Below, in pieces: positions 42,978-52,241 of a stretch of 64,000 bases of DNA. The stretch comes from Phenylobacterium sp. GTDB lineage: Bacteria > Pseudomonadota > Alphaproteobacteria > Caulobacterales > Caulobacteraceae. The stretch lies in NCBI RefSeq assembly GCF_013911965.1, contig NZ_JACESE010000010.1, positions 103,431 through 167,430 on the forward strand, given 5' to 3'. A model generated the notes under the pieces. That model did no database searches. It was given only the letters and a program-made list of their open reading frames with translations, and was not told where the DNA came from. The position numbers were made by a program, and so were the translations under genes. Numbering within the stretch: position 1 is the first letter of the stretch; every line of letters begins with the position of its first letter.

Positions 42978-44258
42978 ATGTCGCAAGGATCCGAGGCGCT
43001 GCAGGCGCCGTCGACCCGCCGGGTGCTGGGCGCGAGCCTGGTGGGCACGGCGGTGGAGTTCTACGACTTCTACATCTACGCGACGGCGGCCTCGCTGGTG
43101 TTCGGGCCGCTGTTCTTCCCGGCGGCCTCGCCCTCGGCGCAGCTGCTTTCCTCCTATGCGACCTTCGCCATCGCCTTCTTCGCGCGGCCGCTGGGCGCCA
43201 GCATCTTCGGCCATTTCGGCGACCGGATCGGGCGCAAGTCGACGCTCGTGGCCTCGCTCCTGCTGATGGGCGGTTCGACCTTCCTGATCGCCTTCCTGCC
43301 CGGCTACGCCACCGCCGGCTGGATCGCGCCGGCCCTGCTCTGCCTGCTGCGCTTCGGCCAGGGGCTGGGCCTGGGCGGCGAGTGGGGCGGGGCGGCCCTG
43401 CTGGCGGTGGAGAACGCGCCGCCCGGCTGGAAGGCGCGCTTCGGCATGTTCCCCCAGCTCGGCGCGCCGGTGGGCTTCATCGCCGCCAACGGCCTCTTCC
43501 TGATCCTCGGCCTCGTCCTCACCCCCGAACAGTTCCAGTCCTGGGGGTGGCGCCTGCCCTTCCTGCTGTCGGCCGTCCTGGTCGCCGTCGGCCTGTGGGT
43601 GCGGCTGAGGCTCACCGAGACGCCGGCCTTCGCCAAGGCGATGGAGGAGGGGCCGCCGCCGCAGGTGCCCCTCTTCGAGCTGATCGCCCGTTATCCGCTG
43701 CAGACGCTGGGCGGCACCTTCGCGGTGGTGGCCTGCTTCGCCACCTACTACCTCTCCACGGCCTTCGCCCTGGGCTATGGCGTCACCACGCTGGGCTACG
43801 AGCGCGAGACCTTCTTAGGGATCCAACTGGGCGCCATCCTGTTCATGGCCCTGGGCATCGTGCTCGCCGGCTACTGGTCGGACGCGACGACGCCGCGGGT
43901 GGTGCTGATGTGGGGCTGCGCCATGGTCATCGGGGCGGGGCTGCTTCTGGCGCCGATGTTCGGCTCGGGCTCGCTGCTGCTGGTCTTCGCCTTCCTGTCG
44001 CTCTGCCTGCTCTTCATGGGCTTCGTCTACGGACCGCTGGGCGCCTTCCTGCCCAGCCTCTTCCCGGCGCGGGTCCGCTACACCGGCGCCTCCATGGCCT
44101 TCAATGTCGGCGGCATCATCGGCGGCGGCCTGGCGCCCATGCTGGCCCAGATCCTCGCCGACCGCGGCGGCCTGGTTCCGGTGGGGCTCTATCTCGGCGG
44201 CGCGGCCCTGGTCAGCCTGGTGGCGCTCGCACCGCTTCGCCGGACGATCGACGACTGA
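42978..44258 (+). CDS. MFS transporter, metabolite:H+ symporter (MHS) type
   Basis: The 426-residue protein has twelve predicted helices, starting with the MHS-family VGTAVEFYDFYIYATAASLVFGPLFFP. The loop after helix II, GHFGDRIGRKSTL, and the helix V region GGEWGGAALLAVENAP are typical of the KgtP/ShiA/ProP branch. Substrates in this branch are organic acids or zwitterions; the one here is unknown. It is divergent from the lyase gene and precedes an acyl-CoA synthetase gene, so it might import the acid that enzyme activates. Confidence 0.88.
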   Translation: MSQGSEALQAPSTRRVLGASLVGTAVEFYDFYIYATAASLVFGPLFFPAASPSAQLLSSYATFAIAFFARPLGASIFGHFGDRIGRKSTLVASLLLMGGSTFLIAFLPGYATAGWIAPALLCLLRFGQGLGLGGEWGGAALLAVENAPPGWKARFGMFPQLGAPVGFIAANGLFLILGLVLTPEQFQSWGWRLPFLLSAVLVAVGLWVRLRLTETPAFAKAMEEGPPPQVPLFELIARYPLQTLGGTFAVVACFATYYLSTAFALGYGVTTLGYERETFLGIQLGAILFMALGIVLAGYWSDATTPRVVLMWGCAMVIGAGLLLAPMFGSGSLLLVFAFLSLCLLFMGFVYGPLGAFLPSLFPARVRYTGASMAFNVGGIIGGGLAPMLAQILADRGGLVPVGLYLGGAALVSLVALAPLRRTIDD

Positions 44259-44349
44259 CGCGGCGAGCCCCCGGCGCGCTCGCCGTTGACGGACCCTGCG
44301 GCGCCCCGGTCTTCTGTTCGCAGAACAAGAAGATCCCAGGGAGGTGCTC

Positions 44350-45966
44350 ATGCGTACCGAGGAAGCCCATCCGTCCGGCGCGCCGGTGGTCGATTTCGAC
44401 GCCATGCCGACGCTGGGCGACATTCCCCGCTATCACGGACGGGAGCGGCCTGAGGCGGTCGCGCTCACCTTCGAGGGGCGCAAGACCACCTATGGCGAAT
44501 TCGATCGCCATGCGAACCAGGTGGCCCACGCCCTGCTGGCCTCGGGCGTCGGGAAGGGCGACCGCATCGCCTATCTCGGCAAGAACAGCGACCACTATTT
44601 CGAGCTGCTCTTCGGCGCCGCCAAGACGGGCGCGGTGATGACCCCGGTGGGCTGGCGCCTCGCCCCGCCGGAGGTGGCCGGCATCGTCGCCGACGCGGAG
44701 GCCAAGATCCTCTTCTTCGGGCCCGAGTGCGCCGATTGCGCCGCGGAGGTCGCCGCCGGCCTCTCGCCCTCGCCCCGGCTCATCGCCATGGAGCCCAAGG
44801 GCGCCGACCATCAGGCCTACGAGGCCTGGCGGGACGCCGCCGAGGCCGCAGACCCGAAGCGGCCGATCTCGACCTCCGACGTGGTCGTCCAGCTCTACAC
44901 CTCGGGCACCACGGGCAAGCCCAAGGGCGTGATGCTGACCCACGACAACATCCTGGGCGGCCGGCGGCGGGCGGCCGACGCCCAGATGGCCTGGAACAGC
45001 TGGGGCCCGGACGATGTCAGCCTGGTGGCCATGCCGGTGGCCCATATCGGCGGCACCGGCTGGGGGATCGTCGGCCTCTACAACGGCGCCAAGGGCGTGG
45101 TGGCGCGCGAGTTCGATCCCTTCAAGGTCCTGGACTTCATCGAGGGCGACGGCGTCTCGAAGATGTTCATGGTGCCGGCCGCCCTGCAGATCGTCGTGCG
45201 TCAGCCCCGGGCGCGCGAGGTGGACTACAGCCGGCTGCGGTACATCCTCTACGGCGCCTCGCCGATCCCGCTCGACCTGTTGCGCGAGTGCATGGAGGTG
45301 TTCGGCTGCGGCTTCGTCCAGCAGTACGGCATGACCGAGACCTGCGGCACCATCGTCTACCTGCCGCCGGAGGACCACGACCCGGCTGGCAATCCGCGCA
45401 TGCGCTCGGCCGGCCTGCCCATGCCCGGCGTGGAGATCAAGATCATCGACGAGGCCGGGAACAGCCTGCCGCCCAACACGGTGGGCGAGGTGGCGACCCG
45501 GTCGGGCGCCAACATGGCCGGCTACTGGAACATGGCCGAGGCCACCGCCGCGACCGTCGGCGAGGACGGCTGGCTGCGTACGGGCGACGCCGGCTATCTC
45601 GATGAGGACGGCTACCTCTTTATCCACGACCGGGTGAAGGACATGATCATCTCCGGCGCGGAGAACATCTATCCGGCCGAGGTGGAGAACGCGATCTACG
45701 GCCATCCGGACGTGGCCGAGGTGGCGGTGATCGGCGTGCCCGACGAGAGGTGGGGCGAGGCGGTGAAGGCCATCGTGGCGCCGAAGCCTGGGACCCGGCC
45801 CGACCCGGCCGACATCATCGCCTTTGCGCGCACCCGCATCGCCCACTTCAAGGCCCCGCGCAGCGTCGACTTCATCGACGCCCTGCCGCGCAACGCCTCG
45901 GGCAAGATCCTGCGCCGGCAGCTTCGCGAGCCCTATTGGGAAGGCCGCGAGCGCCGCGTGAACTGA
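44350..45966 (+). CDS. Acyl-CoA synthetase (AMP-dependent ligase)
   Basis: ANL-superfamily enzyme of 538 residues with the AMP-binding motif LYTSGTTGKPKGVML, the acyl-pocket motif QQYGMTETCGTIVYLP, and the hinge and C-terminal lysine region YLFIHDRVKDMIISGAENIYPAEVE and LPRNASGKILRRQLRE. It activates a carboxylic acid to the CoA thioester through an acyl-adenylate; the sequence suggests a fatty or aromatic acid but not which. ATG 44350 follows AGGGAGG by five bases; GTG 44344 would add two residues. Confidence 0.92.
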   Translation: MRTEEAHPSGAPVVDFDAMPTLGDIPRYHGRERPEAVALTFEGRKTTYGEFDRHANQVAHALLASGVGKGDRIAYLGKNSDHYFELLFGAAKTGAVMTPVGWRLAPPEVAGIVADAEAKILFFGPECADCAAEVAAGLSPSPRLIAMEPKGADHQAYEAWRDAAEAADPKRPISTSDVVVQLYTSGTTGKPKGVMLTHDNILGGRRRAADAQMAWNSWGPDDVSLVAMPVAHIGGTGWGIVGLYNGAKGVVAREFDPFKVLDFIEGDGVSKMFMVPAALQIVVRQPRAREVDYSRLRYILYGASPIPLDLLRECMEVFGCGFVQQYGMTETCGTIVYLPPEDHDPAGNPRMRSAGLPMPGVEIKIIDEAGNSLPPNTVGEVATRSGANMAGYWNMAEATAATVGEDGWLRTGDAGYLDEDGYLFIHDRVKDMIISGAENIYPAEVENAIYGHPDVAEVAVIGVPDERWGEAVKAIVAPKPGTRPDPADIIAFARTRIAHFKAPRSVDFIDALPRNASGKILRRQLREPYWEGRERRVN

Positions 45967-45990
45967 GGGGCCGGGCGTCCGCCCGCCGTC

Positions 45991-47028
45991 TCAGCGGAAG
46001 CTGTCGGCCACGTCGGCGATCCAGGCCTTTACCGCGTCCTTCTTCGCAAGCGGCGTCTTGCCGTGGCGGACGAGGACGAGGTCGAGGTCCGGAACGGCCA
46101 CCGTGTACTGGCCCTCATAGCCGTTGGCGCTGAAGGAGCCGGGACCGGCGAGGTTCAGCCACCAGTGGGCGCCGTAGTCGCCTTCGCGCTCCGCCGGCTG
46201 CGGCGTCTGGGTGCGGGCGTAGTCGACCCAGTCGCGCGGCAGGATCTGGCGTTCGTCCCAGCGTCCGCCGCGCAGGTAGAGAAGGCCGAAGCGGGCGAAG
46301 TCGCGGGCCGTGGCGAAGCAGAAGGACGAGCCGATGAAGGTCCCGGCGGCGTCGAACTTCGGGATGGCGCTGCGCATCCCGCTGGGTTCGAACAGCCGCT
46401 CGCGCATGAAGGCCTCGAAGCCGGCCGCATCCACGCCCAGCGCGCGCGCCGCGCAGCGGGCGACGATGTTGGTAGTCCCGCTGGCGTAGGACCAGAAGGT
46501 CCCCGGCGGATGGGCGAGCGGCCGGCTCGCCGCATAGTGGGCCACGTCGGCCTTGCCGGCGCCGAACAGCATCTCGATCACGTCGGAGACGTGACCGGGC
46601 ACGTAGTCCTCGACGAAGGCGAGGCCGCTCGACATGCGCAGGAGCTGGTCGAGCGTGATGGCCGCGCGGGGATCGCCGGGCTCCGTCCGCCACTCCGGCA
46701 CGTCGGCCGGGGCGTGGATGTCCAGCCGCCCGTCGTCGACCAGCAGGCCCGTCAGGGCGTGGGTGATGCTCTTGGCCTTGGACCAGGACGGATAGGTCTG
46801 GTCCGGTCCGTAGCCGTCGTTGTAGCGCTCGAGCACGAGGCGGCCGCCCTGCACGATGACCAGCGCATGGGTTTCGCCCAGCCGCTCGGTGTCGGGCGCG
46901 GCGAAAGCCTCTTCGATCAGGGCCGAAAGGCCGGCGGCGTCGCGGACGCGGAGCGGGCCGGTGGTCCACTCGCCGGTCGGCCAGGGGACGCCTGCGGGCT
47001 GGGCGGGAAGCTCGGACAGTTGGCTCAT
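45991..47028 (-). CDS. Serine hydrolase of the beta-lactamase/class C esterase family
   Basis: The 345-residue protein has the S-x-x-K nucleophile as S83-K86 in SWSKAKSITHAL, the tyrosine motif FWSYASG, and a C-terminal SANGYEGQYTVAVPDLDLVLVRHG in place of KTG. No clear signal peptide is seen, so it is likely cytosolic. Family members are esterases, D-aminopeptidases or transesterases; true beta-lactamase activity is unlikely. ATG 47028 is used because the longer frame overlaps the divergent YjbQ gene. Confidence 0.87.
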   Translation of the reverse strand: MSQLSELPAQPAGVPWPTGEWTTGPLRVRDAAGLSALIEEAFAAPDTERLGETHALVIVQGGRLVLERYNDGYGPDQTYPSWSKAKSITHALTGLLVDDGRLDIHAPADVPEWRTEPGDPRAAITLDQLLRMSSGLAFVEDYVPGHVSDVIEMLFGAGKADVAHYAASRPLAHPPGTFWSYASGTTNIVARCAARALGVDAAGFEAFMRERLFEPSGMRSAIPKFDAAGTFIGSSFCFATARDFARFGLLYLRGGRWDERQILPRDWVDYARTQTPQPAEREGDYGAHWWLNLAGPGSFSANGYEGQYTVAVPDLDLVLVRHGKTPLAKKDAVKAWIADVADSFR

Positions 47029-47107
47029 GGGCGAAGGTTGGGCCGGTGACCCTGGCCCTGTCAAAGGCGCCCTTGCGTCACCCCGCCGCCGCAGGAGAGG
47101 GTGGGCC

Positions 47108-47527
47108 ATGCGTCAGGCCCACCATCGCCTCACCCTCTCGACCGCCGGTCAAGGTCTCTACGAGATCACGCCGCAGATCCGCGACTTCGCCGAGGGACAG
47201 GGCCTTCGCCAGGGGCTGCTGACGGTCTTCTGCCGCCACACCTCCGCTTCGCTCCTGATCCAGGAGAACGCCGACCCCGACGTCCAGGCCGATCTGATGG
47301 CCTTCTTCGCCCGCATCGCGCCGGAGGGGCGGGGGCTGTATGTCCACGACGCCGAGGGGCCGGACGACATGCCGGCCCACATCCGCGCCGCCCTGACCCA
47401 GAGCCAGCTGTCGGTTCCGTTCACCGGCGGGCGGCTGGCGCTCGGAACCTGGCAGGGCGTCTATCTCTTCGAACACCGGCGGGCGCCGCACCGTCGCGAG
47501 GTCCTTCTGCACCTGCTGGGCGACTAA
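47108..47527 (+). CDS. YjbQ family protein (secondary thiamine-phosphate synthase-like)
   Basis: The 139-residue single-domain protein has the UPF0047/YjbQ signature CRHTSASLLIQENADPDVQADL and ends in WQGVYLFEHRRAPHRREVLLHL. Members show weak thiamine-phosphate synthase activity; the true role is unclear. AGGAGAGG lies seven bases before the ATG. It is divergent from the serine hydrolase gene. Confidence 0.9.
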   Translation: MRQAHHRLTLSTAGQGLYEITPQIRDFAEGQGLRQGLLTVFCRHTSASLLIQENADPDVQADLMAFFARIAPEGRGLYVHDAEGPDDMPAHIRAALTQSQLSVPFTGGRLALGTWQGVYLFEHRRAPHRREVLLHLLGD

Positions 47528-47600
47528 GGCCCGGGCGCCGGGGGAAATGGCCGGCCGGCGATCCCCGCCGCCCTGTCGCTGCGGCCGCGAACGAGTCAGG

Positions 47601-50321
47601 ATGAAGCCCATGGAAGCCTCCCGCGACCTCTCCCGCCTCGATCCGCTGAACCTCGCCGAAGATGCGGCCGATGCGGCGCGCGAAGTGCGCCGTCAGGCGC
47701 AGCTCCTGTCGGAGCTGCTGAACGAGGCCATCGCCTATCTCGACGGGGAGGAGGCCGCGGCCCAGGTCAGGGCCGGCCGCGCCGCCGAGGGACTGCGCCC
47801 CTATGCCGGCCTCGACGCGGGCGAGGCGGAGTTCCTGGCCCGCGCCTTCGCCTGCGACGCCCTGCTGGAGAACCTCGCCGAGGAGGTCGCCGGCCGCCGC
47901 AAGCTGGCCGAGACCCAGGCCACCGGCGGCGCCCGCGCCGTCACCCTGCGGGGAGCCGTGGAGAGCCTCGCGCGCGCCGGACGCAGCGAACGGGATATCG
48001 CCGAGGCGCTGTCCCGCCTGAGGGTCGCGCCGGTCTTCACCGCCCACCCCACCGAGGTGCGCCGCCGCGCCGTGGTCGACCGCGAGGCCGAGATCACCCG
48101 CCTGATGGCCCTGCGCCGTCATCGCCTGCCGCCGGCGCTGGAGGCCGAGGCGCGCGAGGCGCTGTTCCGGGAGGTGGCGCTGCTCTGGCGCACGCGGCTG
48201 AACCGGCCGGAGAAGATCTCCGTCGCCGACGAAATCCGCAACGTGCTCTCGGTGGTGCGCCAGTCGGTCCTGCCGGCCGTGGCCTCCCTCTATGCCGACT
48301 GGCAGGGCCTGGCGGGACAGGCCGAGACGCCGCCGGTGCTGAGCCTCGGCTCGTGGCTGGGGGGTGATCGCGACGGCCATCCGGGCGTCGACGCCGCGGC
48401 GCTCAACCGGGCGCTGGAATCCCAGGCCCGCGTGATCTGCGACTTCTATGCGGGCGAACTGCGGGCGCTCTGGCGGGATCTGGCCATCTCGTCCTCCTTC
48501 TCGCAGGTCTCGCCGGGGCTCGCCGAACTGGGCGAGGCCATGCCCGATCCCTCGCCGCACCGGCGCGACGAGCCCTATCGGCTGGCGCTGGAGGAGATCT
48601 ACGACCGGCTGAACGCCGTCTCCCAGAAGCTGACCGGCCAGCCCGTCGCCTTCGCCCTCGGCCCTTCGGAGGCCGAGCCCTACGCCGAACCGGAGGCCTT
48701 CGCCGAGGACCTGCGCCAGGTGGTGGAGTCGCTGGTGCGCCATGGCGGCGAGCGGCTGGTGGGCCGCCGCCTGCGCCGGCTGATCCTGGCCGTCGAGGCC
48801 TTCGGCTTTCACCTGCTGACCATCGACCTGCGCCAGAACGCCGACGTGCACGCCCGTGTCGTGGCCGAGCTGCTGGCCCGCGCAGGCGTGGAGGCGGACT
48901 ACGAAGCCCTCGGCGAGGACGCGCGCGTGGCGGTGTTGAGCCGCGAGCTGGAGCACGAACGGCCGCTGCGCTCGCCCTATATCGACTACACCGCAGAGAC
49001 CGACCGCGAGCTCGCCATCCTCGACGCCGCGGCCCGCGCGCTGGATCTCTTCGGGCCTAAGGCGCTGGGCGCCTATGTGATCTCCAAGGCCGCCGACCTC
49101 TCCGACATCCTGGCCCTGCTGGTGCTGATGAAGCAGGCGGGGCTCGCACGCGGCGGCGCGCACATCCAGACCCGCATCCGCATCGCCCCTCTCTTCGAGA
49201 CCATCTCGGACCTGGAGCATGCCCCCGGCGTGATCCGCCGCTGGCTCGCCACGCCGGCGGCGCGGGCCACCGTCGGCGAGGCCGGCTTCCAGGAGGTGAT
49301 GCTCGGCTATTCGGACTCCAACAAGGACGGCGGCTATATCGCCTCGCGCCTGCACGTCGCCCGCGCGGCCAGCGAACTGTCCACCGCCTGCCTGGAGAAC
49401 GGCGCCGCCCTGCAGATTTTCCACGGCCGCGGCGGCTCCATCGGCCGCGGCGGCGGGCCGGCGGCGGCCTCGGTCATGGCTCAGCCGTTCGAGGTAATCC
49501 CCAGCCGCATGCGCTGGACCGAGCAGGGGGAGATGATCTCCCGCCGCTATGGGGACGAGGAATCGGCCCGTCGCCGGATGGACGAGCTGGTCGGCGCGGT
49601 CCTGGCCGCGGGCGCGCGCCAGCAGATCTCGCCGGGCGACGAACATGCCGGCCGCCTGGCGCGGCTGCGCGACGGGGCCTTCGCCGCCTATCGGGCGCTG
49701 GTCTACGACAATCGGGCCTTCGAGGGCTTCTTCTGGTCGGCCACGCCGATCGCCGAGATCGCCGAGCTGAACATCGGCAGCCGCCCGGCCTCGCGGACCA
49801 AGAGCCGGAGGATCGAGGATCTGCGCGCCATCCCGTGGGTGTTCAGCTGGACCCAGTCCCGCTTCATGCTGCCGGGCTGGTTCGGCTTCGCCGGCGGCGT
49901 CGAGCGGGCCGGGCTCTCGCGCAGCGAACTGGCGGAAATGGCTCATGTGGGGCGCATCTTTCCGGCCTTGCTCTCCGACATGGAGCTGGCGCTCGCCCAG
50001 GCCGACATGGAGCTTGCGTCGGAGTATGCGGCCCTCTTCCCTGACCGCGAGGCCGGCCGGGCGATCATGGACACCATACGCGCCGAGTACGAGAAGGCCT
50101 GCGAACTGGCCATCGGCGCCCGGCGGGGCAGCCGGCTGCTCGACGATCGGCCGGCGCTCGCCGAATGGGTGGCGGTGGCTTCGGAATCCATCGCACCGCT
50201 CAACCGCCTGCAGCTCGAACTCCTCGCCCGCCGTCGCCGCGGGGAGGACGATCCGCGCCTGAAACGGGCGGTGGAGTTCACTGTCGCAGGCATTTCCGCC
50301 GGACTTCGCGGCACAGGCTAG
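47601..50321 (+). CDS. ppc: Phosphoenolpyruvate carboxylase
   Basis: Anaplerotic enzyme that makes oxaloacetate from PEP and bicarbonate. At 906 residues it is full length. The catalytic histidine lies in FTAHPTEVRRRAV, the PEP- and metal-binding region in GSWLGGDRDGHPGV, the glycine-rich catalytic loop in FHGRGGSIGRGGGP, and SDSNKDGGY and the C-terminal NTG-like end (RGTG) are present. ATG 47601 or 47610 could be the start; AGGA at 47598-47601 favours the second slightly. It lies upstream of sdaA in the same direction, about 70 bases apart. Confidence 0.96.
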   Translation: MKPMEASRDLSRLDPLNLAEDAADAAREVRRQAQLLSELLNEAIAYLDGEEAAAQVRAGRAAEGLRPYAGLDAGEAEFLARAFACDALLENLAEEVAGRRKLAETQATGGARAVTLRGAVESLARAGRSERDIAEALSRLRVAPVFTAHPTEVRRRAVVDREAEITRLMALRRHRLPPALEAEAREALFREVALLWRTRLNRPEKISVADEIRNVLSVVRQSVLPAVASLYADWQGLAGQAETPPVLSLGSWLGGDRDGHPGVDAAALNRALESQARVICDFYAGELRALWRDLAISSSFSQVSPGLAELGEAMPDPSPHRRDEPYRLALEEIYDRLNAVSQKLTGQPVAFALGPSEAEPYAEPEAFAEDLRQVVESLVRHGGERLVGRRLRRLILAVEAFGFHLLTIDLRQNADVHARVVAELLARAGVEADYEALGEDARVAVLSRELEHERPLRSPYIDYTAETDRELAILDAAARALDLFGPKALGAYVISKAADLSDILALLVLMKQAGLARGGAHIQTRIRIAPLFETISDLEHAPGVIRRWLATPAARATVGEAGFQEVMLGYSDSNKDGGYIASRLHVARAASELSTACLENGAALQIFHGRGGSIGRGGGPAAASVMAQPFEVIPSRMRWTEQGEMISRRYGDEESARRRMDELVGAVLAAGARQQISPGDEHAGRLARLRDGAFAAYRALVYDNRAFEGFFWSATPIAEIAELNIGSRPASRTKSRRIEDLRAIPWVFSWTQSRFMLPGWFGFAGGVERAGLSRSELAEMAHVGRIFPALLSDMELALAQADMELASEYAALFPDREAGRAIMDTIRAEYEKACELAIGARRGSRLLDDRPALAEWVAVASESIAPLNRLQLELLARRRRGEDDPRLKRAVEFTVAGISAGLRGTG

Positions 50322-50394
50322 GCCGGTCCTGGCCAGAGGCTTGCGCGCCGCTAAGGTCCAGCCGCCCTTTTCACCAGACGAAAGATCAAGCTCC

Positions 50395-51768
50395 ATGTCC
50401 GCCGGCGTGTTCGACCTCTTCAAGCTCGGGGTCGGCCCTTCCAGTTCCCACACCATGGGCCCGATGACGGCGGCGGCCCGCTTCGTCGCACGGCTGACGG
50501 AGGAGGGCCGGCTCGACCGGGCGAGGCGGGTGGAGACGACGCTCTACGGCTCGCTGGCCATGACCGGGAAAGGGCACGCCACCGACCGCGCGGTGATCCT
50601 CGGCCTGGCGGGCTTCGCACCGGCGACCCTGGACCCCGACGAGGGGGAGGCGCGACTGGCGGAGATCGCGGCCACCGGGCGCATGGCCCTGGGCGGCGCG
50701 GGGCCGGAGATCTCCTACGACGCCGAGCGCGACATCCTGTGGCGCGGCCGCGAACGCCTGCCCCAGCACCCCAACGCCCTGCGCTTCCGCGCGCTGGACG
50801 AGGCCGGCGAGGCGCTGGCCGAACAGGTCTTCTTCTCCGTCGGCGGAGGCTTCGTGGTCGACGAGACGGAGTTCGGCTCAGCCCCGCCCGCCGCCGCCCC
50901 GCTGCCCTACGACTTCGGTTCGGGCGAGGAACTGCTGGCCATGGCCGAGCGCGAGCAGATCACCATCGCCGAACTCATGTGGCGCAACGAGACGGCCCTG
51001 AGGCCGCCGGCCGAGGTGAACGCCGGCCTGGACGCCATCTTCGAGGCCATGGAGGCCTGCATCGAGCGCGGCCTGCGCCAGGACGGCTGCCTGCCCGGCG
51101 GACTGAAGGTGCGCCGCCGCGCCCGGCAGGTGTTCAATGGCCTGACCGCCAGGATGGAGCGCAACATCGGCGACCCCCTGGCGGCCCTGGACTGGGTCAA
51201 TCTCTGGGCCCTGGCGGTGAACGAGGAGAACGCCTCCGGCGGCCGTGTGGTGACGGCGCCGACGAACGGGGCGGCGGGCCTGCTGCCGGCGGTGCTGCGC
51301 TTCTACGACCGCTTCCACCGTGGCGGGCCGGAGGGGCGGCGGACCTTCCTGCTCACGGCGGCGGCCATCGGCGCCCTCTACAAGAGGAACGCCTCCATCT
51401 CCGGCGCGGAAGTCGGCTGTCAGGGGGAGGTGGGCGTGGCCTGTTCCATGGCCGCGGCGGGGCTGACGGCGGCGATGGGCGGGAACAACGCCCAGATCGA
51501 AAACGCCGCCGAGATCGCCATGGAGCACAATCTCGGCCTGACCTGCGATCCGATCGGCGGGCTCGTGCAGATTCCCTGCATCGAGCGCAACGCCATGGGG
51601 GCGGTGAAGGCCATCGACGCCTCGCGCCTGGCCCTGCTGGGCGACGGCCAGCACTCCGTCAGCCTCGACAAGGTCATCGCCACCATGAAGCGGACGGGCG
51701 AGGACATGAACGAGATCTACAAGGAGACCTCGCTCGGCGGCCTGGCGGTCAATGTGGTGGAGTGCTGA
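50395..51768 (+). CDS. sdaA: L-serine ammonia-lyase, iron-sulfur type
   Basis: Deaminates L-serine to pyruvate using an oxygen-sensitive [4Fe-4S] cluster. The 457-residue single-chain form starts with VFDLFKLGVGPSSSHTMGPM. It has SISGAEVGCQGEVGVACSMAAAG, TCDPIGGLVQIPCIERNAMGA with the cluster cysteines, and a C-terminus ETSLGGLAVNVVEC whose terminal cysteine is the known tail-in-mouth cluster ligand of this family. The ATG at 50395 is chosen by similarity; the ribosome-binding site is weak. Confidence 0.95.
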   Translation: MSAGVFDLFKLGVGPSSSHTMGPMTAAARFVARLTEEGRLDRARRVETTLYGSLAMTGKGHATDRAVILGLAGFAPATLDPDEGEARLAEIAATGRMALGGAGPEISYDAERDILWRGRERLPQHPNALRFRALDEAGEALAEQVFFSVGGGFVVDETEFGSAPPAAAPLPYDFGSGEELLAMAEREQITIAELMWRNETALRPPAEVNAGLDAIFEAMEACIERGLRQDGCLPGGLKVRRRARQVFNGLTARMERNIGDPLAALDWVNLWALAVNEENASGGRVVTAPTNGAAGLLPAVLRFYDRFHRGGPEGRRTFLLTAAAIGALYKRNASISGAEVGCQGEVGVACSMAAAGLTAAMGGNNAQIENAAEIAMEHNLGLTCDPIGGLVQIPCIERNAMGAVKAIDASRLALLGDGQHSVSLDKVIATMKRTGEDMNEIYKETSLGGLAVNVVEC

Positions 51769-51774
51769 GGCGGC

Positions 51775-52239
51775 TCAGGCCGCCGCCAGCTCCGATTCCG
51801 GCGGCAGGACTCCGGACAGGTCGATGAGGGTGGTGATGCCCTCTTCGGTGGTGATCATGCCGTAGGCCAGCGTCTGGGCCGCGCCGCCGCCGATGGACGG
51901 CGCCGGCTGCACCTGGCCTTCGGTGACGGCGAGGATGTCGCACACCGCGTCCACGAGCAGGCCCACCGTGCGGCCGCCGAGGTCGACGACGATGACCACG
52001 GAGGAGGCCTTGGCCTCGCTGGCCGGCAGGCCCAGGCGGGTGGCCAGGTTCAGCACCGGCAGGACCGCGCCGCGCAGGTTGATCATGCCCAGCACATAGT
52101 CCGGCGCCTTGGGCAGAGGCGTGGACGTGGTCCAGCCGCGGATCTCGCGGACCTTCTGGATGTCCATGGCGAACTGCTGGCCGCCGACCACCACGGTGAT
52201 CAGCTCGGCGCCGGCGGCGATATTGGGTTGGCCGTTCAT
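51775..52239 (-). CDS. cheW: Chemotaxis coupling protein CheW
   Basis: The 154-residue single-domain CheW has ELITVVVGGQQFAMDIQKVREI, LGMINLRGAVLPVLNLATRLGL, and VVDLGGRTVGLLVDAVCDI. It couples chemoreceptors to the CheA kinase. It lies 2 bases downstream of the soluble chemoreceptor gene on the same strand, so both parts of one signalling array are made together. Its stop is 6 bases from the sdaA stop on the other strand. No cheA or cheY is in the window. Confidence 0.93.
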   Translation of the reverse strand: MNGQPNIAAGAELITVVVGGQQFAMDIQKVREIRGWTTSTPLPKAPDYVLGMINLRGAVLPVLNLATRLGLPASEAKASSVVIVVDLGGRTVGLLVDAVCDILAVTEGQVQPAPSIGGGAAQTLAYGMITTEEGITTLIDLSGVLPPESELAAA

Positions 52240-52241
52240 CT

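Noticed and set aside
45991-47028. Beta-lactamase resistance gene
   Set aside because: It has the S-x-x-K fold but no KTG triad or signal peptide, so an esterase or peptidase role is more likely.
47421-50456. 1,011-codon open frame on the minus strand across ppc
   Set aside because: Antisense shadow; ppc has all catalytic motifs on the plus strand and the antisense product shows none.
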